Shown one piece after another: positions 7,979 to 16,544 of a stretch of 22,548 bases of DNA. Location of the stretch: contig CAYTOF010000034.1 of the NCBI GenBank assembly GCA_964439435.1, positions 1-22,548 of the forward strand. The letters run 5' to 3'. Positions within the stretch are counted from its first letter, which is position 1. Each line of letters opens with the position of its first letter. This DNA comes from CAYTOF01 sp964439435. GTDB taxonomy: Bacteria; Bacillota; Clostridia; Oscillospirales; QAMX01. Below the pieces are notes generated by a model that saw nothing but the letters and a program-made list of their open reading frames with translations, did not search any database and was not told the origin of the DNA. A program made the translations under genes and the position numbers.

Positions 7979-8958
7979 TTATGATATACTTAGCAATTGG
8001 CATTGAGACTACCCACGAGGGAATAGAACCAATAACAGATTTACTAATCGCCCTTGGATTGGATGATATCTCTATTATCGATGAAGACGAATTTTTAAGC
8101 CTCCTTAATGACAACAAAAGATATTGGGACTTTGTGGACGAAGAACTACTGGACAACATAAAATACACAAGCCGAGTTGTCATATTTACAAGAAACAACA
8201 AGGAAGGACTTGAAGCACTAGAATTATTGCCCAAAGAGCTCTTAGCCCTGCGAGATAGAAGAAATGATATAAAGTTTGGTTCACTCAAAATCGAAGTTGA
8301 TAAAGTTGATGATAATGATTGGAGCAACGCGTGGAAAAAGTATTATAAGCCCTTTGAAGTTGGAAAAAAGTTGTTAATAATGCCCAGTTGGGAGATAGTT
8401 GAAAATAAAACTGATAGAATTGTATTTCTATCAGAACCGGGACCGGCCTTTGGAAACGGAACTCATGAGACAACGCGTCTGTGCTTAGAAGCTTTAGAAA
8501 AGTATATAGAGGGCGATGAGTATCTCTTTGATTTTGGGAGTGGCAGTGGAATATTGTCAGTTTGTGCCGTTTTGCTTGGCGCCTCACATTCAATAGGAAT
8601 TGATATAGATGAGCTTGCAGTAGCAATGGCAAAAAAGAATGCAATCATCAATGGTGTTGCGGACAAATGTGATTTCATATGCGCTGATTTAGTAAACGAA
8701 AGAAATCATGAACTCCGAATACACAAAGACAGTGCAGATATCGTTTGTGCAAATATTGTTGCTGATGCCATCATCCAACTATCAGACCTAGCATATGATC
8801 TTATTAAAGACGGGGGAGTATTTATTGCATCCGGCATAATAGATACCCGGAAGCCTGAAACACTCAAGAAGCTTGAAAAATCCGGATTTTCTATTGAAGA
8901 AGTCTTTGAAAAAAACGGATGGATCGCATGTGTTGCAAAGAAACCTATGTCAAGTTAA
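7975..8958 (+). CDS. prmA: Ribosomal protein L11 methyltransferase
   Basis: 327 aa, within the usual 290-320 range. PrmA trimethylates lysines and the N-terminus of ribosomal protein L11 using S-adenosylmethionine. The N-terminal L11-recognition domain (about 1-115) is followed by the Rossmann methyltransferase domain. Diagnostic blocks: WSNAWKKYYKP (about 110-120), PGPAFGNGTHETT (about 155-167), DFGSGSGILS (from D186; most homologues read D-x-G-C/T-G-S-G, here the third position is Ser), GIDIDELAVAMAKKNA, and CANIVADAII, the family's substitute for the NPP-type motif. The start overlaps the lysA stop (ATGA) and lacks a good ribosome site of its own, so translation is probably coupled; a second in-frame ATG is at 7981. 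prmA more often sits beside dnaJ or rsmE, so the lysA pairing is local. Confidence 0.9.
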   Translation: MIMIYLAIGIETTHEGIEPITDLLIALGLDDISIIDEDEFLSLLNDNKRYWDFVDEELLDNIKYTSRVVIFTRNNKEGLEALELLPKELLALRDRRNDIKFGSLKIEVDKVDDNDWSNAWKKYYKPFEVGKKLLIMPSWEIVENKTDRIVFLSEPGPAFGNGTHETTRLCLEALEKYIEGDEYLFDFGSGSGILSVCAVLLGASHSIGIDIDELAVAMAKKNAIINGVADKCDFICADLVNERNHELRIHKDSADIVCANIVADAIIQLSDLAYDLIKDGGVFIASGIIDTRKPETLKKLEKSGFSIEEVFEKNGWIACVAKKPMSS

Positions 8959-9060
8959 TGGTCACTGATACTAAGGCCAGTTAATTTTAGTAAACAATAT
9001 AATTTGTTTGTAAGTATATCTGAATGCAAATTGTTATGAGAACATAGTTCTGGGAATCAT

Positions 9061-9096
9061 AAAACAAAGAACCGCCGGAACATAAAATTCCGGCGG
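9061..9096 (-). terminator. Terminator of the HPr-like gene
   Basis: A 9-bp GC-rich perfect stem (9072-9080 with 9088-9096, CCGCCGGAA/TTCCGGCGG) has a 7-nt loop. In the minus direction it is followed by TTCTTTGTTTT, a T-rich tail; in the plus direction no T-run follows. It therefore ends the minus-strand HPr-like transcript. prmA, converging from the left, has no clear terminator of its own in 8959-9060. Confidence 0.8.
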
Positions 9097-9119
9097 AGAC
9101 TGGTATGCTAAAATAAAAC

Positions 9120-9353
9120 TCATACTAAATAGTCTTTTACTTTTTCCAAGAAAGCGTTACCTTTTTCTTCGTCGTCTGTGTGGAGATGCATTTCAATGGG
9201 CTTTGTTAAATCGAGACTGAAGATACCCATGATAGATTTTGCATCAATGGTATACCTGCCTGACACTAAGTCTATCTCATAGTCGGCAGCGCAAGCTGCG
9301 TTAACGAATTCTTTGACATCGTTTATACTTAAAAGTCTAATGTTGCTTTTCAT
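9120..9353 (-). CDS. HPr-like small protein lacking the phosphocarrier histidine
   Basis: 77 aa, close to the 85-90 aa of PTS HPr. The middle reads GRYTIDAKSIMGIFSLDL (32-49), matching the HPr regulatory-site block (K-S-I-M-G-x-x-S-L) with S40 at the place of Ser46, the HPr kinase target. The N-terminal GIHARPA loop with His15 and Arg17 is absent: the corresponding stretch reads SINDVKEFVNAA, with no histidine. It thus cannot serve as a normal PEP-dependent phosphocarrier. Proteins of this kind are, to my knowledge, common in Clostridia and annotated as HPr family; their role is unknown, and a regulatory or binding function through the Ser46 face is only inference. A strong ribosome site (AAAGAAAGGA, 6 nt from the ATG), its own promoter (9399-9427) and its own terminator make it monocistronic. 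Confidence 0.8.
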   Translation of the reverse strand: MKSNIRLLSINDVKEFVNAACAADYEIDLVSGRYTIDAKSIMGIFSLDLTKPIEMHLHTDDEEKGNAFLEKVKDYLV

Positions 9354-9366
9354 AAATATTCCTTTC

Positions 9367-9396
9367 TTTACTATGTTTCATTTCTTTATCTATAAT
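9367..9396 (+). promoter_or_regulatory. Possible promoter for mtaB
   Basis: TTTACT (9367-9372), 18-bp spacer, TATAAT (9391-9396). The -10 is perfect but the -35 matches only 4 of 6. A second TATAAT at 9409-9414 with TTTATC upstream (9385-9390) is an alternative. Both would overlap the divergent HPr-like promoter. Confidence 0.35.
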
Positions 9397-9398
9397 AT

Positions 9399-9427
9399 AT
9401 TTTATCATTATAATGTCCAAATATCAA
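9399..9427 (-). promoter_or_regulatory. Sigma-A promoter for the HPr-like gene
   Basis: On the minus strand: TTGATA (9427-9422), 17-bp spacer, TAAAAT (9404-9399), with TGA before the -10 (extended). The boxes are identical to those of the GH95 promoter. The expected start is near 9392, giving a leader of about 40 nt. Confidence 0.7.
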
Positions 9428-9471
9428 TACTATTTACAAATAATTTGTTGAATTTTACTTGCGGAGGAAAA

Positions 9472-10788
9472 ATGTTACTGAAAGTAGCAGTGTATACATT
9501 GGGTTGTAAAACAAATCAGAGTGAAAGTCAAGCAATGGAGAAGCTTTTGATGGATAGAGGCTTTGAGATAGTGCACTATTCAGATAAAGCAGATGCCTAT
9601 ATTATAAACACATGTACAGTTACATCAATTGCGGATAAAAAATCGCGTCAAATAATCAGAAAAATGCGGCGTGATCATCCGGAAGCTCTTATTGCTGTTT
9701 GTGGATGCATGTCGCAGCTGAACCCATCAACGTTAAAAAATGATTTGCGTGTGGACATTGTGACGGGAAACAGAAATCACGTGTCTTTTGTTTATAAATT
9801 ATCTAATATTTTGAACTCGAAAAATGGTGGATTGCATAATACCGAAACTAAGCTTGAAAATCTAACTGAAAATGGTCAAGAATGGCTTCCAGCAGGGGGA
9901 CTACACGGAAGGACGCGCGCACTTTTGAAGGTAGAAGATGGCTGTGATAACTATTGTTCTTATTGTATAATACCGTATGCGCGAGGCGGTGTACGCTCAT
10001 TGCCTATGAACAAAGCGATTGAAGAAGGAGAAGAGTTAGCGCGAATAGGCTTTAAAGAGATAATCTTAACCGGTATAGAAATATCTTCATATGGAAAAGA
10101 TTTAATGGGAAAGCCCGATTTAGCGGATTTAGTAGAAAAACTGTGTCTTTCTATACCAGATGTAAGAATCGGATTGGGTTCATTAAAACCATCGATTATT
10201 ACAGAAGAGTTTTGCAAAAAAATTAGGATCTATGATAATTTATGCCCGCATTTTCACCTATCTATTCAGAGCGCATGTGATGAAACACTTGCCCGCATGA
10301 ATAGGCATTATAGCGTTGCTGATATTGCAAATGCTATCTCGTTGATTAACTTAAATTTTCCAAATGCAAACATTACCGGAGATATAATATGTGGATTTTC
10401 TGGTGAATCGGAAGAGGAATTCTCAAAAACATACACTTTTATAAAAAAACACGGCCTCGGAGGACTGCACGTATTCCCATACTCACAGAGGCCGGGTACT
10501 GCAGCATGTCAACTATCTGACGAAGTAACAAAAAAACAAAAAGAAAACAGATGTTCGGAAATAGCCAAACTCTCTCTCTTAAATCGTCGCGAATTTCTAA
10601 AAAAACAAATTGGTTTGTACCATAATGTTCTTTTGGAAAAACCAAAGAAAGAAAATGAATCAATCGGGGGCTACACTCAAAATAAAATATATTTAAATGC
10701 ATCTGGAGAGGCAAAAACAAATCAAGTGTACAGAGTTTTAGTTACCGGAATTTCTAATGATGAACTTGTAGGAGAAATTCAAAACTAG
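9472..10788 (+). CDS. mtaB: tRNA (t6A37-C2)-methylthiotransferase MtaB
   Basis: 438 aa from ATG 9472, chosen because GGAGG (9463-9467) lies just upstream and the family's N-terminal strand (VAVYTLGCKTNQSES) begins there; the frame is open further upstream but that part is hydrophobic and unlike the family. The enzyme converts t6A37 to ms2t6A in ANN-decoding tRNAs. Domains in order: the UPF0004 domain with cluster cysteines C12, C48 (INTCTVTS) and C79 (CGCM); the radical SAM domain with C158, C162 and C165 in GCDNYCSYCIIPYARG; and a C-terminal TRAM-like region (about 375-438). The GCKTN and CTVT motifs separate MtaB from MiaB and RimO. It stands alone between two promoters. Confidence 0.9.
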   Translation: MLLKVAVYTLGCKTNQSESQAMEKLLMDRGFEIVHYSDKADAYIINTCTVTSIADKKSRQIIRKMRRDHPEALIAVCGCMSQLNPSTLKNDLRVDIVTGNRNHVSFVYKLSNILNSKNGGLHNTETKLENLTENGQEWLPAGGLHGRTRALLKVEDGCDNYCSYCIIPYARGGVRSLPMNKAIEEGEELARIGFKEIILTGIEISSYGKDLMGKPDLADLVEKLCLSIPDVRIGLGSLKPSIITEEFCKKIRIYDNLCPHFHLSIQSACDETLARMNRHYSVADIANAISLINLNFPNANITGDIICGFSGESEEEFSKTYTFIKKHGLGGLHVFPYSQRPGTAACQLSDEVTKKQKENRCSEIAKLSLLNRREFLKKQIGLYHNVLLEKPKKENESIGGYTQNKIYLNASGEAKTNQVYRVLVTGISNDELVGEIQN

Positions 10789-10901
10789 AAAGAATTATAT
10801 CATTAACATCACTTAATTATTGCTCCAGATGCTGTTTAAACGCGAAAACATCAGGAATGATTTAGCTAAACATTGTTCGAGCTAAAATATAGAGATATAG
10901 C

Positions 10902-10930
10902 TTGACGAAGGTAGGCTCAGATGATAAAAT
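10902..10930 (+). promoter_or_regulatory. Sigma-A promoter for the methyltransferase-ecf-truA operon
   Basis: TTGACG (10902-10907), 17-bp spacer, TAAAAT (10925-10930), preceded by TGA (extended -10). The start should lie near 10937, about 40 nt before the ATG at 10978. Confidence 0.75.
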
Positions 10931-10977
10931 TATTTAATAAAATGAAATAACATTGGATGAGTTGTAGTGGAGGAGAA

Positions 10978-11838
10978 ATGTTTGTCAGCGATGGTTGGAA
11001 TGACTATGAGCTGCTTGACTGCGGTGACGGTGAACGACTTGAAAGATGGGGGAAATATATCCTTGTCAGACCTGATCCACAAGTAATTTGGAAGAAAACA
11101 ACAAATATTGAATTATGGAACAGACCAAATGCACGGTATGTTTTGTCTGGAAAAGGAAGAGGCAAGTGGGAAAAATACGATTTGCCACCAGCATGGACAA
11201 TCTCGTACAAGGATCTTTTTTTTAATGTACGCACATTGAGTTTCAAACACACAGGTATTTTCCCGGAGCAGGCCGCTAATTGGGACTGGATAAGAGAACA
11301 AATCAGTAAGCGTAAGAGGGCCTCTCTTTTAAATTTGTTTGCCTACACAGGAGCGGCATCCCTTTCCGCTGCTGCTGCGGGAGCAGATGTATGTCATGTA
11401 GATGCTGCCAGAGGCATGGTTACTCAGGCGCGTGAAAATGCTATGCTTTCTGGACTTCAAGATAAACCAATCCGCTGGATTGTCGATGATTGTAGTAAGT
11501 TTTTAGCTAGGCAGACACGCAGAGGGAGTCGTTATGATTGTGTGATAATGGATCCGCCCAGTTATGGCAGGGGACCATCTGGAGAAATGTGGCGCATCGA
11601 AGCTCATCTTGAAAACTTGATAGAAACAGCATGTGGGTTATTGTCTGAAAATCCCCTTTTTGTGCTTATCAATACCTACTCAGCAGGACTGTCGCCAAAT
11701 ACCGTAGGATATATGCTGGAAAAAACCATGAAAGATAAGGCAAAGGGCAGTGTTAATGGCTATGAGCTTGGTCTACGTGTAAAATCCACAGGAGTTGTTT
11801 TACCGTGTGGAGCGAGCACAGGTTGGAGTGCTCTATGA
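10978..11838 (+). CDS. Class I SAM-dependent methyltransferase, Methyltrans_SAM (RlmI/RlmK-related) type
   Basis: 286 aa from ATG 10978, chosen over the ATG at 10957 because GGAGG at 10969-10973 fits only the later start. The N-terminal part (1-105) has a PQVIWKK strand and a GKWEKYDLPPAWTISY block; FKHTGIFPEQAANW (about 91-104) is the family signature. The SAM-binding motif is NLFAYTGAASL (from N119), the acidic end of strand 2 is CHVDAARGM, and the catalytic loop is DPPSYGRGP (from D192). The relatives I know methylate 23S rRNA, so an rRNA target is likely, but the PUA domain of true RlmI is absent and the exact site cannot be assigned. It heads the operon leading to ecfA1, 73 nt downstream. 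Confidence 0.8.
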   Translation: MFVSDGWNDYELLDCGDGERLERWGKYILVRPDPQVIWKKTTNIELWNRPNARYVLSGKGRGKWEKYDLPPAWTISYKDLFFNVRTLSFKHTGIFPEQAANWDWIREQISKRKRASLLNLFAYTGAASLSAAAAGADVCHVDAARGMVTQARENAMLSGLQDKPIRWIVDDCSKFLARQTRRGSRYDCVIMDPPSYGRGPSGEMWRIEAHLENLIETACGLLSENPLFVLINTYSAGLSPNTVGYMLEKTMKDKAKGSVNGYELGLRVKSTGVVLPCGASTGWSAL

Positions 11839-11911
11839 TTTCGAATGTTTACAATAAGATAGTGTGCCCATTATATGTATTGGCGGTATTTGCACACGAG
11901 ATTGGGTAGTA

Positions 11912-12775
11912 ATGGATAATATTATTATAGCAACTGAAAACCTTTCATTTGTGTACAATGAAGGCGATAATACAATTTCAAATGAAGCTCTTGGTGGAAT
12001 AAATCTTGAAATCAGACAAGGAAGTTTCACAGTTATACTTGGGCACAATGGTTCTGGTAAATCAACACTTGCAAAACATTTCAATGCAATTCTCTTACCA
12101 TCAGGTGGGCGTTGCCTAATTAAGGGTATGGATACGAAAGACGAAAATCTGCTTTTTGAGATAAGGCAGACTGTGGGTATGGTTTTTCAAAATCCAGACA
12201 ATCAAATAATTGCGTCGGTGGTAGACGAAGATATTGCTTTTGCACCGGAAAATTTAGGCTTGCCACGAGATGAAATTGTCAGGCGAGTCGATGACTCATT
12301 AAATGCTGTTGGGATGATTGATTATAAAGACCACGCGCCTCATCTTCTTTCCGGAGGACAGAAGCAAAGAATAGCTATAGCCGGAGTTATGGCAATGCGA
12401 CCCGAATGCATTGTACTCGATGAGCCTACAGCCATGTTAGATCCAAAAGGACGAGATGAAGTATTAGAAACTATCCTTGCCTTGCAGCGCCGGTACAATC
12501 TGACAGTCATACTAATAACCCACCATATAAACGAAGCCACTACTGCTGATAGGGTGGTTGTATTAAACAATGGATGCATCCATATGGATGGTATACCGGA
12601 AACGGTTTTAACTGATGTGGAAAATCTACGTACTGTTGGATTGGATGCTCCTCCCTCGGTACGGTTGTTGTATGCTTTGAACAACTTAGGGGCAGATATT
12701 ATGCTAAATAGTCTAGACGAAGAGACATGTGCAGATCGGATTTATAATTGGTTGCAAGACTCGAGGTGTATATAG
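11912..12775 (+). CDS. ecfA1: ECF transporter ATPase subunit A1
   Basis: 287 aa from ATG 11912; an in-frame GTG at 11864 would add 16 residues unlike the family. It is one of two ATPases that power the shared energy-coupling module of group II ECF vitamin/metal importers. Walker A is GHNGSGKST (44-52); the Q-loop region is VFQNPDNQ; the signature LSGGQKQR starts at L146; Walker B is CIVLDEPTAMLDP; the H-loop is ILITHHINEA. The VFQNPDNQI form and the C-terminal domain are typical of EcfA1. The ribosome site is weak (GGGTAG). A poor secondary promoter (TTTACA at 11848) lies in the gap. The next gene begins on the base after the stop, so A1 and A2 are made together. Confidence 0.93.
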   Translation: MDNIIIATENLSFVYNEGDNTISNEALGGINLEIRQGSFTVILGHNGSGKSTLAKHFNAILLPSGGRCLIKGMDTKDENLLFEIRQTVGMVFQNPDNQIIASVVDEDIAFAPENLGLPRDEIVRRVDDSLNAVGMIDYKDHAPHLLSGGQKQRIAIAGVMAMRPECIVLDEPTAMLDPKGRDEVLETILALQRRYNLTVILITHHINEATTADRVVVLNNGCIHMDGIPETVLTDVENLRTVGLDAPPSVRLLYALNNLGADIMLNSLDEETCADRIYNWLQDSRCI

Positions 12776-13642
12776 ATGGCCTTACTTACTTGTGAAAACC
12801 TAACACACATATATAGCCCGAAAACACCTTTTGAGCTTCGTGCACTAAACAACATTAATTTATCGATTGAATCAGGTAGCTTCATTGGCGTGATGGGGCA
12901 TACAGGCTCGGGAAAATCTACGCTTATCAGTCACTTTAATGGACTGCTCAAACCCACTTCGGGCAGGATATTGTTGAATGGGGTAGATATTTGGGAAAAA
13001 CCAAAACAAATACGCAAAATTCGTTTTCGAGTCGGCTTGGTGTTTCAATTTCCTGAACATCAGTTGTTTGAAGAAACCGTGTTTAAAGATATTGCTTTTG
13101 GTCCAACAAATATGGGACTGACAAAAGATGAAATTGACAATAGAGTTATAACCGCAGCAAAAACGGTTGGGCTTGACGACCATTTATTGAACAAATCGCC
13201 TTTTGAACTTTCGGGAGGGCAAAAGAGACGTGCTGCTATTGCCGGAGTCCTGGCAATGGAGCCAGAGCTGCTAATTCTTGACGAGCCCACAGCAGGCCTT
13301 GATCCCAGAGGTACCGAGGAGCTCATCGACAATATACGATCTTATCATGCAGATGGCGATCGTTCTGTTGTTATTGTATCCCATAATATGGATGAAATTG
13401 CTCGTATTTCACAACGGATCATCGTTATGAAAAACGGAGAAATCGCAATTGATGGAAATACAAAGGATGTATTTGCGCAAAAAAAAGAAATTGAAGCAGC
13501 AGGACTGCAAGTGCCTTTTGTATCTCGAGTTTTATACAGATTGAATAATTTGGGCGTAGATATTGAAACCTCAGTTTTTGATTATGAAACAGCGGCTCGC
13601 CTCTTAAAGGAACATAAAATCGGAGGTGGTAATTGTGATTAA
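12776..13642 (+). CDS. ecfA2: ECF transporter ATPase subunit A2
   Basis: 288 aa. It forms the ATPase heterodimer with EcfA1 on the cytoplasmic face. Walker A is GHTGSGKST (41-49); VFQFPEHQLFE is the Q-loop block typical of EcfA2 (FPEHQ rather than NPDNQ); LSGGQKRR starts near 145; LLILDEPTAGLDP is Walker B; VIVSHNMDEI is the H-loop. Its start directly abuts the ecfA1 stop with no spacer, and its end overlaps the ecfT start by 8 nt. The order A1-A2-T is the standard one in Firmicutes. No substrate-binding S component is seen nearby, which fits a group II system where several scattered S subunits share this module. Confidence 0.93.
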   Translation: MALLTCENLTHIYSPKTPFELRALNNINLSIESGSFIGVMGHTGSGKSTLISHFNGLLKPTSGRILLNGVDIWEKPKQIRKIRFRVGLVFQFPEHQLFEETVFKDIAFGPTNMGLTKDEIDNRVITAAKTVGLDDHLLNKSPFELSGGQKRRAAIAGVLAMEPELLILDEPTAGLDPRGTEELIDNIRSYHADGDRSVVIVSHNMDEIARISQRIIVMKNGEIAIDGNTKDVFAQKKEIEAAGLQVPFVSRVLYRLNNLGVDIETSVFDYETAARLLKEHKIGGGNCD

Positions 13643-14441
13643 AGACATTACGCTCGGCCAATACTATCCCGGGAGCTCAGTTATTCACAGGATAGATGCG
13701 CGCTTTAAATTGATTTTTACCATGTTATATATAGTTATGGTATTTACTGCAAAAACTCTCGGTGGATATGCATTGACTTTTGCTTTGCTTTTATACATCA
13801 TTTTATCCTCCCGGGTTTCAGTGAGAATAATTCTACGTAGCCTTCGCACAATTATTATATTTCTTGTCTTCACCGCCGTATTAAATGTCTTTTTTACGCG
13901 AGGAGAAACAATATTATTTGAGTGGCGCTTTATAACTGTAACCGCCGAAGGTCTGAAATATGCATTTTTCATGATGTTGAGAATAGTATTCTTAATTACC
14001 GGTACTTCTATGCTCACATATACAACATCGCCAATAATGCTGACCGATGCTATAGAACGGCTTTTGGCTCCACTGAAAGTGGTTCGGTTTCCGGTCCATG
14101 AATTAGCAATGATGATGACAATTGCACTGCGCTTTATTCCGACACTTATTGAAGAAACATCAAAAATAATGTCTGCACAGCGAGCCAGAGGAGCCGACTT
14201 TGAAAGTGGAAACATTATAAAACGAGCAAAATCTTTGATTCCTTTACTCGTACCTCTTTTTGTAAGTGCTTTTAGACGTGCTGATGAACTGGCAACTGCC
14301 ATGGAGTGCCGATGCTATAGAGGAGGAGAGGGCAGAACTAAATACAGATTGATGAAAGTTTCCATATTGGATTTCCTTGCATTGTTTGTATTTTTAGTTT
14401 TCCAAACAGGTGTAATATTTCTTGGAATGATTGGTATATGA
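13635..14441 (+). CDS. ecfT: ECF transporter transmembrane subunit T
   Basis: 268 aa with GTG start at 13635, chosen because GGAGG (13622-13626) is 8 nt away; the GTG at 13626 overlaps that site. EcfT is the membrane scaffold that couples the EcfA1A2 ATPases to the S components. The N-terminus (LGQYYPGSSVIHRIDARFK) is the family hallmark. Hydrophobic helices follow, with an amphipathic region carrying two Arg-containing coupling motifs: AQRARGADF (about 183-191) and MECRCYRGGEGRTKY (about 226-240). It overlaps ecfA2 upstream and truA downstream (ATGA), so the four genes appear translationally coupled. Confidence 0.9.
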   Translation: MIKDITLGQYYPGSSVIHRIDARFKLIFTMLYIVMVFTAKTLGGYALTFALLLYIILSSRVSVRIILRSLRTIIIFLVFTAVLNVFFTRGETILFEWRFITVTAEGLKYAFFMMLRIVFLITGTSMLTYTTSPIMLTDAIERLLAPLKVVRFPVHELAMMMTIALRFIPTLIEETSKIMSAQRARGADFESGNIIKRAKSLIPLLVPLFVSAFRRADELATAMECRCYRGGEGRTKYRLMKVSILDFLALFVFLVFQTGVIFLGMIGI

Positions 14442-15238
14442 CTAAAGAAATCCATTCAAATGATAAACTCAAAAACTATGCTATTGCGCTAAGATTTGAT
14501 GGAAGTGTTTTTCATGGATGGCAATCTCAAAAAAACGCCATTACCATTCAAGACACAGTATCAAAATCCATTAAAAAAGCTACCGGCGAAGATCCATTTC
14601 CGGAATTGGTCGGATGTGGAAGAACAGATGCCGGAGTTCACGGTTTGGAATTTATCGCTAACTTCAAATCAAGTATGAAAATACCACCAGGGCGTTTCCC
14701 TTTAGCCATGCTTCAATTCTTGCCAAAAGAAATATCTATTATGCAAGCAGCAGAAGTCCCAATGGATTTTCACTCCAGATTTTCATGTTTGAAAAAAGAA
14801 TATATTTATAAAATATATCACTCAAAGATTCCGGATCCATTCATGAACGATAGAGCTGCTTTTCACCCACTGCCATTGGATGTAGATAAAATGCGCTCTG
14901 CTGCCGGTTATTTATTGGGAACAAAAGATTTTACTGCATTTCGAGCAGCAGGAAGTCAAGTGAAAACAACTGTGCGAACAATCTACTCATGCCAGATTAA
15001 TGGCGGAAAAGAAGAGGTTGAGATTAATATTTGTGCGGATGGATTTTTATACAACATGGTAAGAATTATTGCCGGAACTCTTCTTTATGTGTCAGATGGA
15101 AAAATTGCCATCGATGAAATTTCGGAGATAATACAAGACCGTGACAGAAAAAAAGCAGGCATAACTATGGGACCTGAGGGATTGTATTTCAATCGTGCTT
15201 GGTATAGTGAAAAACCGGGGATTATGGGAATAGTATAA
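14438..15238 (+). CDS. truA: tRNA pseudouridine(38-40) synthase
   Basis: 266 aa. It isomerises uridines 38-40 in the tRNA anticodon arm. The catalytic motif VGCGRTDAGVHG places the nucleophilic Asp at D64; the N-terminal ALRFDGSVFHGWQSQ and the mid-protein YIYKIYHSK and AFRAAGSQVKTTVRTI (near 168-183) blocks are family-typical, as is the C-terminal FLYNMVRIIAGTLL. It starts within the ecfT stop (ATGA), an arrangement conserved in many Firmicutes, where rplM-rpsI usually follow. Here ribosomal protein genes are replaced by DUF5711 and cvpA genes. Confidence 0.95.
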   Translation: MTKEIHSNDKLKNYAIALRFDGSVFHGWQSQKNAITIQDTVSKSIKKATGEDPFPELVGCGRTDAGVHGLEFIANFKSSMKIPPGRFPLAMLQFLPKEISIMQAAEVPMDFHSRFSCLKKEYIYKIYHSKIPDPFMNDRAAFHPLPLDVDKMRSAAGYLLGTKDFTAFRAAGSQVKTTVRTIYSCQINGGKEEVEINICADGFLYNMVRIIAGTLLYVSDGKIAIDEISEIIQDRDRKKAGITMGPEGLYFNRAWYSEKPGIMGIV

Positions 15239-15271
15239 TAAAGCAGAATAGAAAATTGATGGAGGATCTTT

Positions 15272-16513
15272 ATGTCATTGGAAACAAAAAACAAAATAGA
15301 TGACTCCAAAACCCCTTCAACTGATATAAATACAGCGGAATCAGTTCACCATTTATCCAAGTTGGTAAATAGAAGAAAAAAACGAAACAAGTTTTTTAAT
15401 ATAGCAAAAAATAGCATCAAAATAGTTGCCATGACAATTGTCATAATCGCTGTTGCCTTTGTTGTATACAAAAATTGGGAGTTTTTTACTCCGTCAAACT
15501 TTAGAGAGGTTGTTGTTCTGAATAATGAGAGTGGCTCATTGACTAAAATCGGCGGTGCTGTGGATGTTTTGACAAAAGGGACAGCCGTATATGCGGCTTA
15601 TGAAAAGGGATTGGCTATTGCTACAACAAAATCTATAAGATATGCTACAGTGAGTGGTAAGGATGGATTTATTGTATCTTGTCAGTTTTCAAAACCTTCT
15701 CTTTATATTGCCGGGAAAATGGTTGTTGCCTTTGATCTCGAAGGCGAATTGATAGTTGTACTGGATAAAAATGGTGAAATTGCCAGAACTGAAGTAGAAG
15801 GGAAAATAATCGAAGTCAAGATTAACAGGCAAGGTTTTGTTTCCGTCATAACTGAGACAGAGGGATATAAATGCGCTGTAAGTATTTATGACAAAAATCT
15901 AGCACTCCAATTTCGCTGGAGGACACATGATTATTATGCAAAGAGCGCAGATACATCCGTAGACGGCAAAACGATAGCTGTGGCTGTAAACAAAATCGCA
16001 GAAGGTCACCTCATGTCATCGATTCTAATTTTCGACACATCAAAAGACAATATAAGCCAAGAACTCTCGGCTGACGACTATATAGTTGAAATAATTACAG
16101 TTAACAAAATGATATTGGCAATTTGTGCCGACAATCTCCGAATTTTCAATTTTATTGGGGAGAAAATCGATGAATACAAATACAACAACATTAATCTATT
16201 TGGATATGCATTGGATCAAAACAACAATGTATTCCTACTTTTATCCTCTGCTGAGGCAAAAAATGAAAGCTTACTGGTTAGTGTAGATTTCGAAAATCAG
16301 AAATATTATACTCAGACTCTAAATGGAGAAGTTAAATCAATGTCAGCGGCAAATGGTAAACTCGCACTGCATTGCGATGATATGATTTATGTTTATGGCT
16401 CAAAATTGGATTTAAAGAGATTGATATCCCCTGAAAATATTGTCAGTAAGGTTTTCATTCTAAACGATGGTTCAATTGTAATTATAAGTGGTGGAAGTGT
16501 ATTAATAACATAA
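15272..16513 (+). CDS. DUF5711-type membrane-anchored beta-propeller-like protein
   Basis: 413 aa. A hydrophilic, Lys/Arg-rich cytoplasmic N-terminus (RRKKRNK at about 34-40) precedes a single membrane helix (about 48-67), so the long C-terminal part should lie outside the membrane. That part is built of repeated beta-rich stretches (for example MVVAFDLEGELIVVLDKNGEI, SSILIFDTSKDN, LRIFNFIGEKID, MIYVYGSKLDL), the rhythm of a beta-propeller. I recognise the layout as DUF5711, common in Clostridia and of unknown function; a role in binding or sensing at the cell surface is inference. GGAGG (15261-15265) gives a good start 6 nt away. The gene sits between truA and cvpA and reads with them. Confidence 0.7.
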   Translation: MSLETKNKIDDSKTPSTDINTAESVHHLSKLVNRRKKRNKFFNIAKNSIKIVAMTIVIIAVAFVVYKNWEFFTPSNFREVVVLNNESGSLTKIGGAVDVLTKGTAVYAAYEKGLAIATTKSIRYATVSGKDGFIVSCQFSKPSLYIAGKMVVAFDLEGELIVVLDKNGEIARTEVEGKIIEVKINRQGFVSVITETEGYKCAVSIYDKNLALQFRWRTHDYYAKSADTSVDGKTIAVAVNKIAEGHLMSSILIFDTSKDNISQELSADDYIVEIITVNKMILAICADNLRIFNFIGEKIDEYKYNNINLFGYALDQNNNVFLLLSSAEAKNESLLVSVDFENQKYYTQTLNGEVKSMSAANGKLALHCDDMIYVYGSKLDLKRLISPENIVSKVFILNDGSIVIISGGSVLIT

Positions 16514-16544
16514 ACTTTGGATTCTAAACTAATGGAGGGCTATT

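Noticed and set aside
8945..8997. Weak hairpin after prmA (TTAATGG/CCAGTTAA with a bulge, then TTTTAG)
   Set aside because: Short, AT-rich and bulged, with a 15-nt loop; not convincing as a terminator for lysA-prmA.
9313..9471. In-frame upstream extension of mtaB
   Set aside because: It overlaps the HPr-like gene and its promoter, is hydrophobic and unlike the family; GGAGG at 9463 fixes the start at 9472.
10861..10886. 7-bp inverted repeat TTTAGCT/AGCTAAA upstream of the methyltransferase promoter
   Set aside because: Short with a 12-nt loop and no T-run; likely chance in AT-rich DNA, though an operator cannot be excluded.
13685..14302. Long open frame (205 codons) on the minus strand opposite ecfT
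   Set aside because: It is a mirror of a well-supported gene; its Ile/Val/Lys-rich translation matches no family and lacks a ribosome site.
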